Shown here: in pieces, positions 49,360 through 57,867 of the stretch
How the letters are laid out: each line of letters begins with the position of its first letter
How positions within the stretch are numbered: the first letter of the stretch is position 1
NCBI GenBank assembly: GCA_040289295.1
Contig: PSLA01000002.1
Location: 1 to 64,000 of the forward strand
Reading direction: 5' to 3'
Source: J051 sp040289295
Lineage (GTDB): Bacteria > Armatimonadota > Fimbriimonadia > Fimbriimonadales > ATM1
DNA: 64,000 bases
The notes under the pieces: model-generated
What the model was told of the DNA's origin: nothing
Databases searched by the model: none
What the model saw: only the letters and a program-made list of their open reading frames with translations
Program-made: the position numbers and the translations under genes

Positions 49360-50010
49360 CTACAGCGTTTCCCGGCTCTGGTCCAACTTGAGGAGGAACG
49401 TGTGCGCCAGTTGCCGAGCGTTGGCGATGAACTCGTCGTACTCCCTCCTCGCGCGCTCATACTCTCGCTCGAGGTTTGCGATCCTCTGCCGCAGTTCTTC
49501 GGTCAATCGTTGCGAGCGCTCTTCGGCGTTTCGCATTACGGCCTCCGCCTCGCGACGGGCATCCTGTTTGATCTCTTCGGCAGTGCGCTGTGCCGCTCGA
49601 AGCAACTCATTCACGTCCGGCTCTTCGGGGGCTTGCTCGCGAAGCGCCCGGTTCTCCTCTTCCAGCTCCGCGATCCGACGGCGGAGCACTTCGAGGCGCC
49701 CGTCCTGGCCAGTCTGCGACTCTTGAAGCCGGGCGCGAGCCTCGTTCAACTGAGCTTCAAGCTCGTGCACCCGCGCAGTCGCCTCCTGGGCGGCAGCCTC
49801 GAGGGAAGCCACCTTCTGCTTCAGTTCCTCCACTTGGGCGTCGGTCATCTCCTTGGCCGCCCGCGCAGCGCGAAGGCTCTCCTCAAGGCTTTCAACCTCG
49901 CGCTGAACCTGACTCAGGTAGGCGTCCACCTCTTCAGGCGCATAGCCTCGGAACGACCGGTTGAAGACCGGGCGGGTATCCTTATCTGGCTCTCGGCCAA
50001 CGTTCGACAT
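49360..50010 (-). CDS. DivIVA-domain coiled-coil protein
   Basis: 216 residues. VFNRSFRGYAPEEVDAYLSQVQREVESLE is the DivIVA N-terminal lipid-binding domain (FxxxxRGYxxxEVDxFL). The rest is a continuous coiled coil to residue ~200 (AELEEENRALREQA, ELRQRIANLEREYERARREYDEF). DivIVA proteins gather at curved membrane and poles and recruit partners. Start at 50010 with GGAG 7 bases upstream. It converges on the FlhG-like gene with 14 bases between stops. Upstream frame beyond 50010 overlaps tRNA-Ser and is not used. Confidence 0.88.
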   Translation of the reverse strand: MSNVGREPDKDTRPVFNRSFRGYAPEEVDAYLSQVQREVESLEESLRAARAAKEMTDAQVEELKQKVASLEAAAQEATARVHELEAQLNEARARLQESQTGQDGRLEVLRRRIAELEEENRALREQAPEEPDVNELLRAAQRTAEEIKQDARREAEAVMRNAEERSQRLTEELRQRIANLEREYERARREYDEFIANARQLAHTFLLKLDQSRETL

Positions 50011-50159
50011 CAGTGTTCTCCGTGCGTTGGTTGCGAACGAGCGTCCGTTCAGCCTGGTACCCGGCCGGATTGCCAGGTTCGCCGTCCGCGCCGCCGCCCA
50101 CACTAAGAGTACGCAAACGGCGGGCCAAAGCGTGCGAGAACTGTGCCGAGATCGCGCGC

Positions 50160-50248
<89 letters not shown>

Positions 50249-50266
50249 TGGTCTGGCGCACCGCGG

Positions 50267-51862
50267 CTATGAGCCGCCCCTCGGTCGACATACGAGCTCG
50301 AACTCGAACCACGCCTCAAACGCCCGAGGCCACGGAAGCCATATCCTGACACCGTCTATGGCGGCAACTTCGTAGGTGGTGCCACCATCTTGAATGACGC
50401 GACCCTTGATGTACTGTTCGAAATACGTTTCGAGCAAGCCGATCGCGTTTCGCTCGACCCACTCTTGCAGCACGTTGAACATATAGCCGTGAGCCTCCCT
50501 CGGTGTTGCTTGGGGATGCTCCGCAAGCGCCTTATTCGCCCGCGGCCGCAAATAGGAGTGATATCCGTAGTCACTGACGACGCGCTGTAGCAGAAACGTG
50601 AGGTGAGCGCGCTCGCGACGGAGAACGGGCACGTTCGTCTTCAACGCAAGAAGATACAGGTTCGCGTGAGCGACCGCAGTGCCCAGAGTGTTACTCGCGG
50701 TGTTCCATGACGAATACGATAGGAGGTCGGGCAGTAAGCCGGAATCGAGGAGCGCGCGAGAAAACCGCTCATCGGGAGAGCCGAGAGAGTCGAAGTTAAT
50801 GTCCGCCGCGGCGGCGTAGGGCCGCCCGTCCTGCACGGCAACGATGGCGTCAAGCAACTCCGTTACCGCGCGGCTAGAGGAGCCCTCGGTGTTCACGAAT
50901 AGAACGTAGTCCCCGGTCTCGCCCTTGTCAGGGGGCCACGCTCCGCTTGCAAGAATCTGGTCGCGAACGGCGTTGTTCAGCGATTTCGACTCATACGCCA
51001 TCGGTCGCCGCCCTGCCGCATCGTCCGCAAGGTGCACACGCACGGTGGGCGAGTACCCGTGGAGGCGCAGCAAGGCGCGGCTCACCAGAAGGTTTGCCGT
51101 TTGGTCTATCCCCTCGCAGAAATAGACCCTGCCTGCGACGCCGAGGTCGTCCGTCAGTTTGCGCAACTCCTTTGTCTCCGGATGCTGCGGGCCGTAGGGT
51201 CGCGAGTCGTCCGCGCCGATGACGAGGTAGGTGATGACGCCCTCCTTCACCAAGCGAATGAGCGCCTTGTGCACCTCGAGATTCCTCTTGCGTGCTTCCC
51301 AATACTGATCCAGGCGCTGCTTCGACACGCGATCGCGCAGTTCTCGGTACTCGCGTGAAGGCGACTCGCCGGTACGTTGGTACTTCTCTTGCAGCTCGAC
51401 CAAACGCGCGAGGTCCATCCTCCACGGCTCGTTCCGGTCGGTTGCCGTCGGTGCGGTTCTCATGAGTGCGGAGTAGACGTAGACAGGCAGCTCGGGGTGC
51501 TTTTTTCGAAGCGCCCGCAGCGTCTCCAACCGCCGCAGCGCCTGCTCGGCGATCACGGTTGGCTCACGCGAGGCGATTAGCCCGCCGTACGCCAGCATGT
51601 CGGCGCTCACGATCGCTGCATCCACTCCATCGTCGCACTGATCAAGGAGCCATGCGCTAACTTTGTCAACGCTTCCCGGCGTGGTGAATTTGCCCAATAG
51701 TTCAAGCGGGGGCACAACGACTTCAGCCCCTACGATGTCTGCAAGTAAAACGGGCATTTGCGCCGTCGGCGGGCGAGAGTCAAGCGGAACCACAGCGAGG
51801 CGCGAGGCACCTGCGCTCGCAAAAAGGTATGCCAGCAGCCCCCCGAGTACCGCGCGTCGCAT
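50267..51862 (-). CDS. DUF4127-family protein
   Basis: 531 residues with an N-terminal signal peptide (RAVLGGLLAYLFASAGAS). The family hallmarks are visible: VPLDSRPPTAQMP near the start, SADMLAYGGLIASRE, IGADDSRPYGPQHPE, and LLSYSSWNTASNTLGTAVAHA. The function is unknown; the conserved Asp, Arg and Ser-Trp-Asn motifs suggest an enzyme. The sequence is predicted to be exported. It begins 50 bases from the divergent gene at 51913 and ends 20 bases after tRNA-Ser on the opposite strand. Confidence 0.85.
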   Translation of the reverse strand: MRRAVLGGLLAYLFASAGASRLAVVPLDSRPPTAQMPVLLADIVGAEVVVPPLELLGKFTTPGSVDKVSAWLLDQCDDGVDAAIVSADMLAYGGLIASREPTVIAEQALRRLETLRALRKKHPELPVYVYSALMRTAPTATDRNEPWRMDLARLVELQEKYQRTGESPSREYRELRDRVSKQRLDQYWEARKRNLEVHKALIRLVKEGVITYLVIGADDSRPYGPQHPETKELRKLTDDLGVAGRVYFCEGIDQTANLLVSRALLRLHGYSPTVRVHLADDAAGRRPMAYESKSLNNAVRDQILASGAWPPDKGETGDYVLFVNTEGSSSRAVTELLDAIVAVQDGRPYAAAADINFDSLGSPDERFSRALLDSGLLPDLLSYSSWNTASNTLGTAVAHANLYLLALKTNVPVLRRERAHLTFLLQRVVSDYGYHSYLRPRANKALAEHPQATPREAHGYMFNVLQEWVERNAIGLLETYFEQYIKGRVIQDGGTTYEVAAIDGVRIWLPWPRAFEAWFEFELVCRPRGGS

Positions 51863-51912
51863 TGAGCGCCAGTTTACCCGCTACGCCATTTGGACTATCA
51901 TAATGTTCGGGC

Positions 51913-52746
51913 ATGACGATCCTGGCACTTACCGACCCGCTGGAGAGGATAGTTGTTGCGTTCGCGCTGCTCATCCCGGTTACCGTCTGGGTGGTGTGGA
52001 CGGTACGAAGGATGATCGACGCCGAGATTTCAGCCGTTGCCGGTTTCTTTGGCATCGGAGGGGCTATCTTGCTGCTTACGCTCGGCACGTGGGGCGGCTA
52101 TCTCGTGGGTTCGCTCGTTGCTGTTGCGATGCTCGCGTCGCTGGGCGTGATGCCGTTCCTCATCTCCAAAACGGAAGAGCGCCTTAGCCGCGAGGCCGAC
52201 GAGTACCTTCTTGAGCAAACATTCAGAGCGTATGGCGACAATCCCCAAAACGTCGCGGCAACCTTTCGCATCGCCGCCCTGCTGTACTCCTACGGTTGGC
52301 GCGGGCACGCAATCACCATTGCCGAGCGCGCTGCGTCCGGTCTCTCCACAGAAGTGGACCCCGTTGCGAACCGTTCCATTCGAGACCTTTTCCGCGCAGA
52401 GATCTACAAGCTGGAGCAATGGAAGCGAGAGGCGGCCGAGAACGACTTCCACCCAGTACGCTGCATGCGCTGCGGAGCGTCAAACCCGGTCGGAACGATC
52501 GCGTGCGTGCAATGCCAGGCACCTGTGCTGCTCGACTACGCGCGGACGCTCACGCTGGCTCGCCCATTCTACAGTCGCCTCTTCCTTGCGTGGAGCGCGG
52601 TTGCCGCCGTAATCGGCGGAAGCGCCATCGCGGGCCTGGCGCTGCAGGGAAACGCGCGCTATGCGGTTATCTTCGGGCTGGTTCTCCTTGCGGGCCTGTT
52701 CCTCGGCTTCGTATTCCGAAACAAACCGCTGCCCGGCGCTCGCTAA
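51913..52746 (+). CDS. Hypothetical membrane protein with cytoplasmic zinc ribbon
   Basis: 277 residues. Three hydrophobic segments near the N-terminus (RIVVAFALLIPVTVWVVW, AVAGFFGIGGAILLLTL, LVGSLVAVAMLASLGVMPFLI), a soluble helical middle (LYSYGWRGHAITIAERAASG, TPR-like), a CxxC...CxxC zinc ribbon (CMRCGASNPVGTIACVQC), then two C-terminal helices. A CATAAT hexamer ends 8 bases before the ATG. Followed by comM 15 bases later. Function unknown. Confidence 0.65.
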   Translation: MTILALTDPLERIVVAFALLIPVTVWVVWTVRRMIDAEISAVAGFFGIGGAILLLTLGTWGGYLVGSLVAVAMLASLGVMPFLISKTEERLSREADEYLLEQTFRAYGDNPQNVAATFRIAALLYSYGWRGHAITIAERAASGLSTEVDPVANRSIRDLFRAEIYKLEQWKREAAENDFHPVRCMRCGASNPVGTIACVQCQAPVLLDYARTLTLARPFYSRLFLAWSAVAAVIGGSAIAGLALQGNARYAVIFGLVLLAGLFLGFVFRNKPLPGAR

Positions 52747-52761
52747 AATGGAGCCGTTACC

Positions 52762-54285
52762 GTGATAGCTAAGGTCCGCACAGCAACCCTGCTCGGAATT
52801 GACGCGCTGGAGGTCGTGGTCGAGTCCGCCCTGTCAGGCGGGAGCCCCTACTTCAGCATCGTCGGCCTGCCGGACGCCGCCGTGAAGGAGTCCGGCGAAC
52901 GTGTCCACAACGCCATCCGAAACTCAGGCTTCGACTGGCCCATCAAGAGGATCACCGTGAGCTTGGCGCCAGCGGATATGCGCAAAGAAGGCCCGCTGCT
53001 CGACCTTCCGATCGCCATCGCCGTGCTTGCAGCCAGCGGCCAGATCGAGCAAGAGCACTTCGCCGACACCGTCGTTGCAGGGGAGCTCGGCTTGGATGGA
53101 CTCATTCGGCCCATCCGGGGCGCCGTGAATATCGCTCTACTTTGTGAAGAATTAGGTGTGAAGCGGCTCATTTTGCCCGACGAGAACGCCGCGGAAGCGA
53201 CCGTCGCCCCGAACGTCTCCATCTATGGGGTCCGACACTTAAAGGAAGTTTGCGACCTATTGCTCGACCCGACGATTCGCACCCCCATCGAGCCTATGGC
53301 CATTCCGAGCAATGGCGCGGTGCAATACGACGTTGACTTTGGCGACGTAAAGGGTCAGCAGCACGCAAAACGAGCGCTAGAAATTGTCGCCGCAGGCGGT
53401 CACAATATGCTGATGATCGGGCCCCCCGGCAGTGGTAAGACGATGCTCGCTCGTCGCATACCGACGATTCTTCCGCCGCTGACTCTCACGGAGGCCATCG
53501 AAGTAACGCGAATCTATAGCAGCGCCGGCATGATGGACGGGCGTAAGGGGCTCGTGTGGGAGCGCCCTTTCCGCGCACCGCACCACGGTGCGAGCCACGC
53601 CAGCATTGTAGGTGGTGGACGAGTCCCGCGCCCCGGCCAAGTTTCACTCGCTCACCACGGCGTGCTATTCATGGATGAGATGCCTGAGTTCGACCGCAAC
53701 GTGCTCGAAGGCCTGCGGCAACCGCTGGAAGACGGAGTCGTCTCGGTGGCTCGCGTCCAGGCTTCGCTCGACTTCCCCGCAGAGGTGATTCTCGTAGGCG
53801 CGATGAATCCCTGTCCCTGCGGGTTCCACAACGACCGCGTAAAGCCCTGCTCCTGCACGCCCGAGCAGATTCGTCGCTACATGGCTCGAATCAGCGGGCC
53901 GCTTCTCGACAGGATTGACCTCCACCTGGACGTACCTCGCCTCACGCAGGACGAACTCCTAAGCAGCAGGCAGGGAGAGTCGTCCGAGACGATCCGCGAG
54001 CGCGTCATCATGGCGCGCGAGCGACAGGCGAAGCGATTCGGAGAGTCGAAAACGCGCGTGAACGGCAGGATGTCGCCGTCCGAGGTACGGCGCTTGTGCC
54101 CATTGAACAAGGAATGCTCCGAGTTCCTTCGTACCGCGGTTGCGCGCCTCGGCATGTCAGCGCGCGTTTTCGACAGGATCCTCAAGGTGGCGCGAACGAT
54201 CGCCGACCTCGCGGGCAAAGAGAGCATCGAAACCGAGCACCTCGCCGAGGCGATCCAGTACCGCACACTCGACCGCACGCTGTAG
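52762..54285 (+). CDS. comM: YifB/ComM-family Mg-chelatase-like AAA+ ATPase
   Basis: 507 residues. An N-terminal Lon-protease-like S5 domain (VIAKVRTATLLGIDALEVVVE, ISLAPADxRKEGxxxDLPIAIAxL motif), then Walker A GPPGSGKTMLARRIPTILPP, the Mg-chelatase RPFRAPHHGASHASIVGGG segment, Walker B LFMDEMPEFDR, and a Cys pair region NPCPCGFHNDRVKPCSC. ComM is a hexameric helicase that extends branch migration during natural transformation. GTG start at 52762. It ends next to a short inverted repeat. Confidence 0.92.
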   Translation: MIAKVRTATLLGIDALEVVVESALSGGSPYFSIVGLPDAAVKESGERVHNAIRNSGFDWPIKRITVSLAPADMRKEGPLLDLPIAIAVLAASGQIEQEHFADTVVAGELGLDGLIRPIRGAVNIALLCEELGVKRLILPDENAAEATVAPNVSIYGVRHLKEVCDLLLDPTIRTPIEPMAIPSNGAVQYDVDFGDVKGQQHAKRALEIVAAGGHNMLMIGPPGSGKTMLARRIPTILPPLTLTEAIEVTRIYSSAGMMDGRKGLVWERPFRAPHHGASHASIVGGGRVPRPGQVSLAHHGVLFMDEMPEFDRNVLEGLRQPLEDGVVSVARVQASLDFPAEVILVGAMNPCPCGFHNDRVKPCSCTPEQIRRYMARISGPLLDRIDLHLDVPRLTQDELLSSRQGESSETIRERVIMARERQAKRFGESKTRVNGRMSPSEVRRLCPLNKECSEFLRTAVARLGMSARVFDRILKVARTIADLAGKESIETEHLAEAIQYRTLDRTL

Positions 54286-54301
54286 TTCAATCGTATTGAA
54301 C
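54285..54301. repeat. Short perfect inverted repeat after comM
   Basis: GTTCAAT, CGT, ATTGAAC: seven-base arms starting at the last base of the comM stop codon. AT-rich and without a T-run, so either a weak terminator or an operator-like site between convergent genes. Confidence 0.4.
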
Positions 54302-54387
54302 ACCGGGGAGAGCGTCCTACGCAGGATGGCGTACCCACAGCGTTAAGCGTCAGCCGACGCACCAAGCGAAGCACAGTTGCGGTGGTT

Positions 54388-55059
54388 CTATACCCGCGAC
54401 TTTTCGAAGATCTCGAGCCCTGCAGCCTTCCAATCTGCTAAAAACCGTTCAAGGCCGATGTCGGTTAATGGGTGATCGAACAGCTGCTCCATCACCTTGA
54501 ACGGCATGGTGCTGATGTGCGCGCCGCAGCGCAAAGCCCCGACGACGTGCATCGGGTGGCGGATACTGGCGACCAGGACCTCGCTGGCGAAGCCGTAGGT
54601 TTCGACCATCTCGACCGTTTCGGCGACCGCGCTCATCCCCTCGCCGCCGATGTCGTCCACTCGTCCTACGAAGTTGCTGATAAACGTCGCGCCCGCTTTC
54701 GCGGCGAGAAGCGCTTGGTTCACGCTGAAGACGAGTGTAACGTTAGTCCTGATTCCTTGCTCGCTCAGCCGGCGCACCGCAGCAATACCATCGGGAAGCA
54801 GCGGAACCTTCACAACGATCTGAGGATGCCACGAGGCGATCTCCTCCGCTTCACGGAGGATGCCGTCCAGGTCGGTTGCCACAACCTCGGCGGAGATTGC
54901 GCCGCCTGGAACGAGTTCGCAGATCTCGAGCACGGTCTCCTTGAAGCCACGCCCGGCCTTTGCGATCAGGCTGGGGTTCGTGGTTACTCCATCCAGAATG
55001 CCCCAACGAGCAGCCTGTGCTACCTCGCGAACGTCGCCGGTGTCGAGGAAAAGTTTCAC
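54388..55059 (-). CDS. tal: Transaldolase, TalC/fructose-6-phosphate aldolase type
   Basis: 223 residues from GTG at 55059, the length of the small decameric transaldolases. KLFLDTGDVREVAQAARWGILDGVTTNPSLIAK start, the Schiff-base Lys in IVVKVPLLPDG, NVTLVFSVNQALLAAKAGATFISNFVGRVDDIGGEG, and VLVASIRHPMHV. Transfers a three-carbon unit between sugar phosphates in the pentose phosphate pathway; an aldolase variant cannot be excluded. A CATAAT hexamer ends 6 bases before the GTG, with no ribosome binding site, so it is probably leaderless. Confidence 0.9.
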   Translation of the reverse strand: MKLFLDTGDVREVAQAARWGILDGVTTNPSLIAKAGRGFKETVLEICELVPGGAISAEVVATDLDGILREAEEIASWHPQIVVKVPLLPDGIAAVRRLSEQGIRTNVTLVFSVNQALLAAKAGATFISNFVGRVDDIGGEGMSAVAETVEMVETYGFASEVLVASIRHPMHVVGALRCGAHISTMPFKVMEQLFDHPLTDIGLERFLADWKAAGLEIFEKSRV

Positions 55060-55066
55060 AGCCAAA

Positions 55067-55462
55067 TTATGACTCGTTGCGGCGGAAGACGAGCGGCGCC
55101 TTGGCATCAGGAACGCTGCCTTCGAGCGTCTTGCCGTTCCCTTTTACTACCAGCGTGACCGTCTGCTTGCGGTCGTCGGGGATCGCGACGCCCATGGCTT
55201 TCTCTATGCTCAAGGTCACCTTGTCTCCTGCCAGGCTCCACTTACCCCCGATCTCTACCAGCACGTTCATCACAAAAGTGTCGTCCTCGTTTAGTGTCAA
55301 AGTGGGCTGAACGTTGGCCATCATTGCGGCAACGGGGTCCCTCTTCTGTTCCTCGGTAAGGGAGAATTCACCGGAGTAGGAGCCTACGAGGTCGGACTTC
55401 TTCAGGCCGCATCCCGCAACCATGAGGACAGCCAAGGCGACGAAAGGAAACAGTTTGCGCAT
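55067..55462 (-). CDS. Small lipoprotein, copy A of a tandem pair
   Basis: 131 residues. The signal peptide ends LMVAGC, a good lipobox. The mature part is a small beta-rich domain (LVGSYSGEF, PTLTLNEDDTFVMNVLVEIGGKWSLAGDKVTLS, LEGSVPDAKAPLVFRR). Spacing and motif order match the upstream neighbour (G-x-(Y/W)-x-G-E, DxxFxMNxxVxxxGKW/Y). CATAAT ends 6 bases before the ATG. An alternative frame starts 24 bases earlier. Function unknown; membrane-anchored in the periplasm by inference. Confidence 0.65.
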   Translation of the reverse strand: MRKLFPFVALAVLMVAGCGLKKSDLVGSYSGEFSLTEEQKRDPVAAMMANVQPTLTLNEDDTFVMNVLVEIGGKWSLAGDKVTLSIEKAMGVAIPDDRKQTVTLVVKGNGKTLEGSVPDAKAPLVFRRNES

Positions 55463-55486
55463 CCCGTCATTATGGCAAAGAAACAA

Positions 55487-55512
55487 AGGCCCGCTCGCCG
55501 CTGCGCGGGCCT
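55487..55512 (-). terminator. Rho-independent terminator between the two lipoprotein genes
   Basis: On the minus strand AGGCCCGC, a 10-base loop and GCGGGCCT form an 8-pair stem followed by TTGTTTCTTT. It ends the mRNA of the gene at 55542-56102, so the two related genes have separate transcripts. Confidence 0.7.
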
Positions 55513-55541
55513 GCAGTCAGGAGAAAGCAACCACGGTGTTG

Positions 55542-56102
55542 CTATGCTCGCGTAAAGACCAGTTCCCCTTCGCCTCCGTTTCCGTCCTTGGTACGCAGCG
55601 TGTCGCTATCTTTCGAAATCTCGAGTATAAGTGGCTTGCTTTCGATCAAAACGCCGGCGTCGTTTCCATTCATTTTCCCGAGGTCGCCCACCTTCATGCC
55701 CATGACGGTTTCCGGCGTCAGGTGCACTGAGTTGCCTGCCTGCCGATACTTGCCTTCGACGGGCACCATCATGTTCATCTTGAACGAACCATCTTCGTCA
55801 AACTCGATCCATAAGTCCGACAGGAACGCCTTAGCCATCGCCTGGGCGAATTCATCCTCGGGGCTGGGCTTGCCTTCCTTTTTCGGGAGGACGAGCTCGC
55901 CCTTCCAGCGGCCGACGAGCTGGAAGCTATCCGTTTTGGCGCCCTTGCGCGCGGAGGTTTGTTTCGCCCCGTATTGCCTGGCGAGGTGGTCGGCGGAATT
56001 TGATTTCACGCCGACCGACGAATCTACATGCTGACCTGGGGTTCCACTGCAGCCGACAACAAGGAGCGCGCCGGCGGCGAGCCTGGACATCCACTTACCC
56101 AT
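55542..56102 (-). CDS. Small lipoprotein, copy B of a tandem pair
   Basis: 186 residues. Signal peptide ends LVVGC (lipobox). A polar linker of about 45 residues (GVKSNSADHLARQYGAKQTSARKG) precedes a domain like that of the neighbouring gene: LVGRWKGELVLPKKE, LWIEFDEDGSFKMNMMVPVEGKYRQAG, NSVHLTPETVMGM, and a terminal GEGELVFTR. Duplication followed by divergence seems likely. A hairpin terminator with T-run lies 30 bases after the stop. Function unknown. Confidence 0.65.
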   Translation of the reverse strand: MGKWMSRLAAGALLVVGCSGTPGQHVDSSVGVKSNSADHLARQYGAKQTSARKGAKTDSFQLVGRWKGELVLPKKEGKPSPEDEFAQAMAKAFLSDLWIEFDEDGSFKMNMMVPVEGKYRQAGNSVHLTPETVMGMKVGDLGKMNGNDAGVLIESKPLILEISKDSDTLRTKDGNGGEGELVFTRA

Positions 56103-56288
56103 GCCCCAAGGGTTCCGCAGATGGTGGGAAGCGGTACAAGTCGCTTCACCAGATTGCCCAACTTAGGCATTCTTATTGGATTTGTTCATCGCAGGATACG
56201 CAACCGCACCGACTTTGATACAATGCTTAGAGGCATCGAATGCCTCGGTCCACCTGAACAGGGTGAAAGAGCAAAGGTGAAGGAGCAG

Positions 56289-56322
56289 AAGGTATGGGCG
56301 CCCGGCCGGGCGCCCATACCTT
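56289..56322. repeat. Perfect 34-base palindrome
   Basis: 17-base arms beginning AAGGTATGGGCGCCCGG with no loop. It lies in the 370-base gap 56103-56472, which has no convincing gene; a shorter GGCAT/ATGCC palindrome is at about 56229-56241. Too long for a usual operator and not followed by a T-run, so probably a mobile or repeat element. A minus-strand frame through it reads VWAPGRAPIP. Confidence 0.65.
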
Positions 56323-56472
56323 GTTGGCGAGCAGCGTGCGTGCCTTCGGGTAGGCATACCTCATGCGCTGACCAGAAGCGACCCCAAGATCTTCTCCGCA
56401 TTCCCACCACGGTGTAGTGAGACATACTCGCGGATCCATGCCGCTTGGAGGGAGCGTCTGAACGCGCGCGGG

Positions 56473-57867
56473 TTGAACAACGGCCTGTGGCTCGGGCTGA
56501 AGCCCGCTGTCCAGTTTTTGGCCGGCGCGGTGTTGCTTCGCCAGAACCCGGCGCTCGCAGCCGAGTTCTACACCCTTCTCCTGCTATGGACCGCAGGGTA
56601 CGAGGCTTGCTCCCTCCTCGCGGACAGGCAACTCGTGGTGCTCGCGAACCAGGCGAAGCGCATGCCGCTCGTTGCGTTCCGCTCGCTCCTGCCGTTGCTC
56701 GTCGCCGCAGGCGCTGCGCTGGCTGTCCTTTGCGGGGGGATCGGTTCATCTCTAACGGAGGCGACCATTCTCACTGCAATCGGTATGTGCGCGCTCGGGG
56801 CGGTGGCGGGCATCTCCGAGGCGGGCTTCTGGGCCGCAGCAGCAGAGGTTGGCGCCTTCCGCACGCTCGCCGGGGTGCGGCTGCTCTCGACGGGGGCGTT
56901 CTTCGCGCTGCTCATCGCCGCGGCGAGGGGCGTCGGAAGCGTTGCACTCGCGCTCGCTGCCGAGACGGCTATCGTCACGCTGGTTTTCGCGGCCCTCCAC
57001 GGTTGGGAGGTTTCAAGTGCAAAGCCGGTGCGACTGCCCGCGGTGCGCATATTCGGCTTCTACCTGGTGAAGGGAGTGAGCTACCTGAATCGCTTCGTTG
57101 AATCCTGGTGGGCCGTGGGCACCCTGAGCGGCATTGCGCTGGCAGCGTTCCGCGTAGGTCTCGCGCCGAAATCGTTCCTGATGATGGCTTTCACTGCGCT
57201 CGTGCAGCCAACGCTCTTTCGCGTGAGCGCAAGCGATTGGAGGGAGCGGCGCGACGAGGCACGGAAAGAAGTTGTGCAGACCGCAGACTTGCTCATCGTC
57301 CTCGCCTCGGGCACGGTCGTGTTCACCTCCGCCGCTACGTTGCTGCTTCCAGCTCTCCTGAAGCCATACCGGGACGCGCTCGGAGTCGCATGGGTGAGCC
57401 TTGCGTTCTTCTGCGGGCCGGGCTGGTTCGGAATGCTGGCGTCTTCGCTCCTCACAAACTGGGGCGCAATTCGTCTCCCGATCCTTGCGACGGTCGGAGG
57501 CGTGCTGATGCGATCCGGAGTGTATGGGCTTCTGGTTCTTGGTGACCGGCTCACGCTACTCTCGATGGCGTTGGTCGCTGAGGCGGTAACCGCGGCGGCG
57601 CAGAACGCGTTCTGGCGGAGGGTTCTCGCCGCGGAGATCTGGACGGTTGATTGCCGCGTCGTCTACCGCGTGCTCGGGCGGAGTTGCCTCACGCTGGGGT
57701 CGCTGTTGTTCTGGCTCACGACCGCCGGCGCCCTGCCGCTGATCGTGCTTTGCGTGACTCACACGCTCGTAGCCGTGGATGCGGCGGCGGAAGCGCGGGC
57801 AGCGACTCAGTCGTCCAGGCGCACACCGAGAACGGAGAGGACACGATCGAGGTCGTCGTCTGAGTAG
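56473..57867 (+). CDS. Polysaccharide flippase-like integral membrane protein
   Basis: 464 residues with about 12 hydrophobic segments in the paired arrangement of MATE/MVF-type polysaccharide exporters (Wzx-like), for example LLPLLVAAGAALAVLCGG and SLTEATILTAIGMCALGAVAGI. A conserved mid segment FYLVKGVSYLNRFVESWWAVG matches no enzyme. The start is uncertain: TTG at 56473 is given, but a GGAGG site lies 20 bases upstream at 56448-56452, better placed for a CTG at 56458. The last 61 bases run antisense into the end of parB, and the C-terminal TQSSRRTPRTERTRSRSSSE is likely read-through. Confidence 0.6.
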   Translation: MNNGLWLGLKPAVQFLAGAVLLRQNPALAAEFYTLLLLWTAGYEACSLLADRQLVVLANQAKRMPLVAFRSLLPLLVAAGAALAVLCGGIGSSLTEATILTAIGMCALGAVAGISEAGFWAAAAEVGAFRTLAGVRLLSTGAFFALLIAAARGVGSVALALAAETAIVTLVFAALHGWEVSSAKPVRLPAVRIFGFYLVKGVSYLNRFVESWWAVGTLSGIALAAFRVGLAPKSFLMMAFTALVQPTLFRVSASDWRERRDEARKEVVQTADLLIVLASGTVVFTSAATLLLPALLKPYRDALGVAWVSLAFFCGPGWFGMLASSLLTNWGAIRLPILATVGGVLMRSGVYGLLVLGDRLTLLSMALVAEAVTAAAQNAFWRRVLAAEIWTVDCRVVYRVLGRSCLTLGSLLFWLTTAGALPLIVLCVTHTLVAVDAAAEARAATQSSRRTPRTERTRSRSSSE

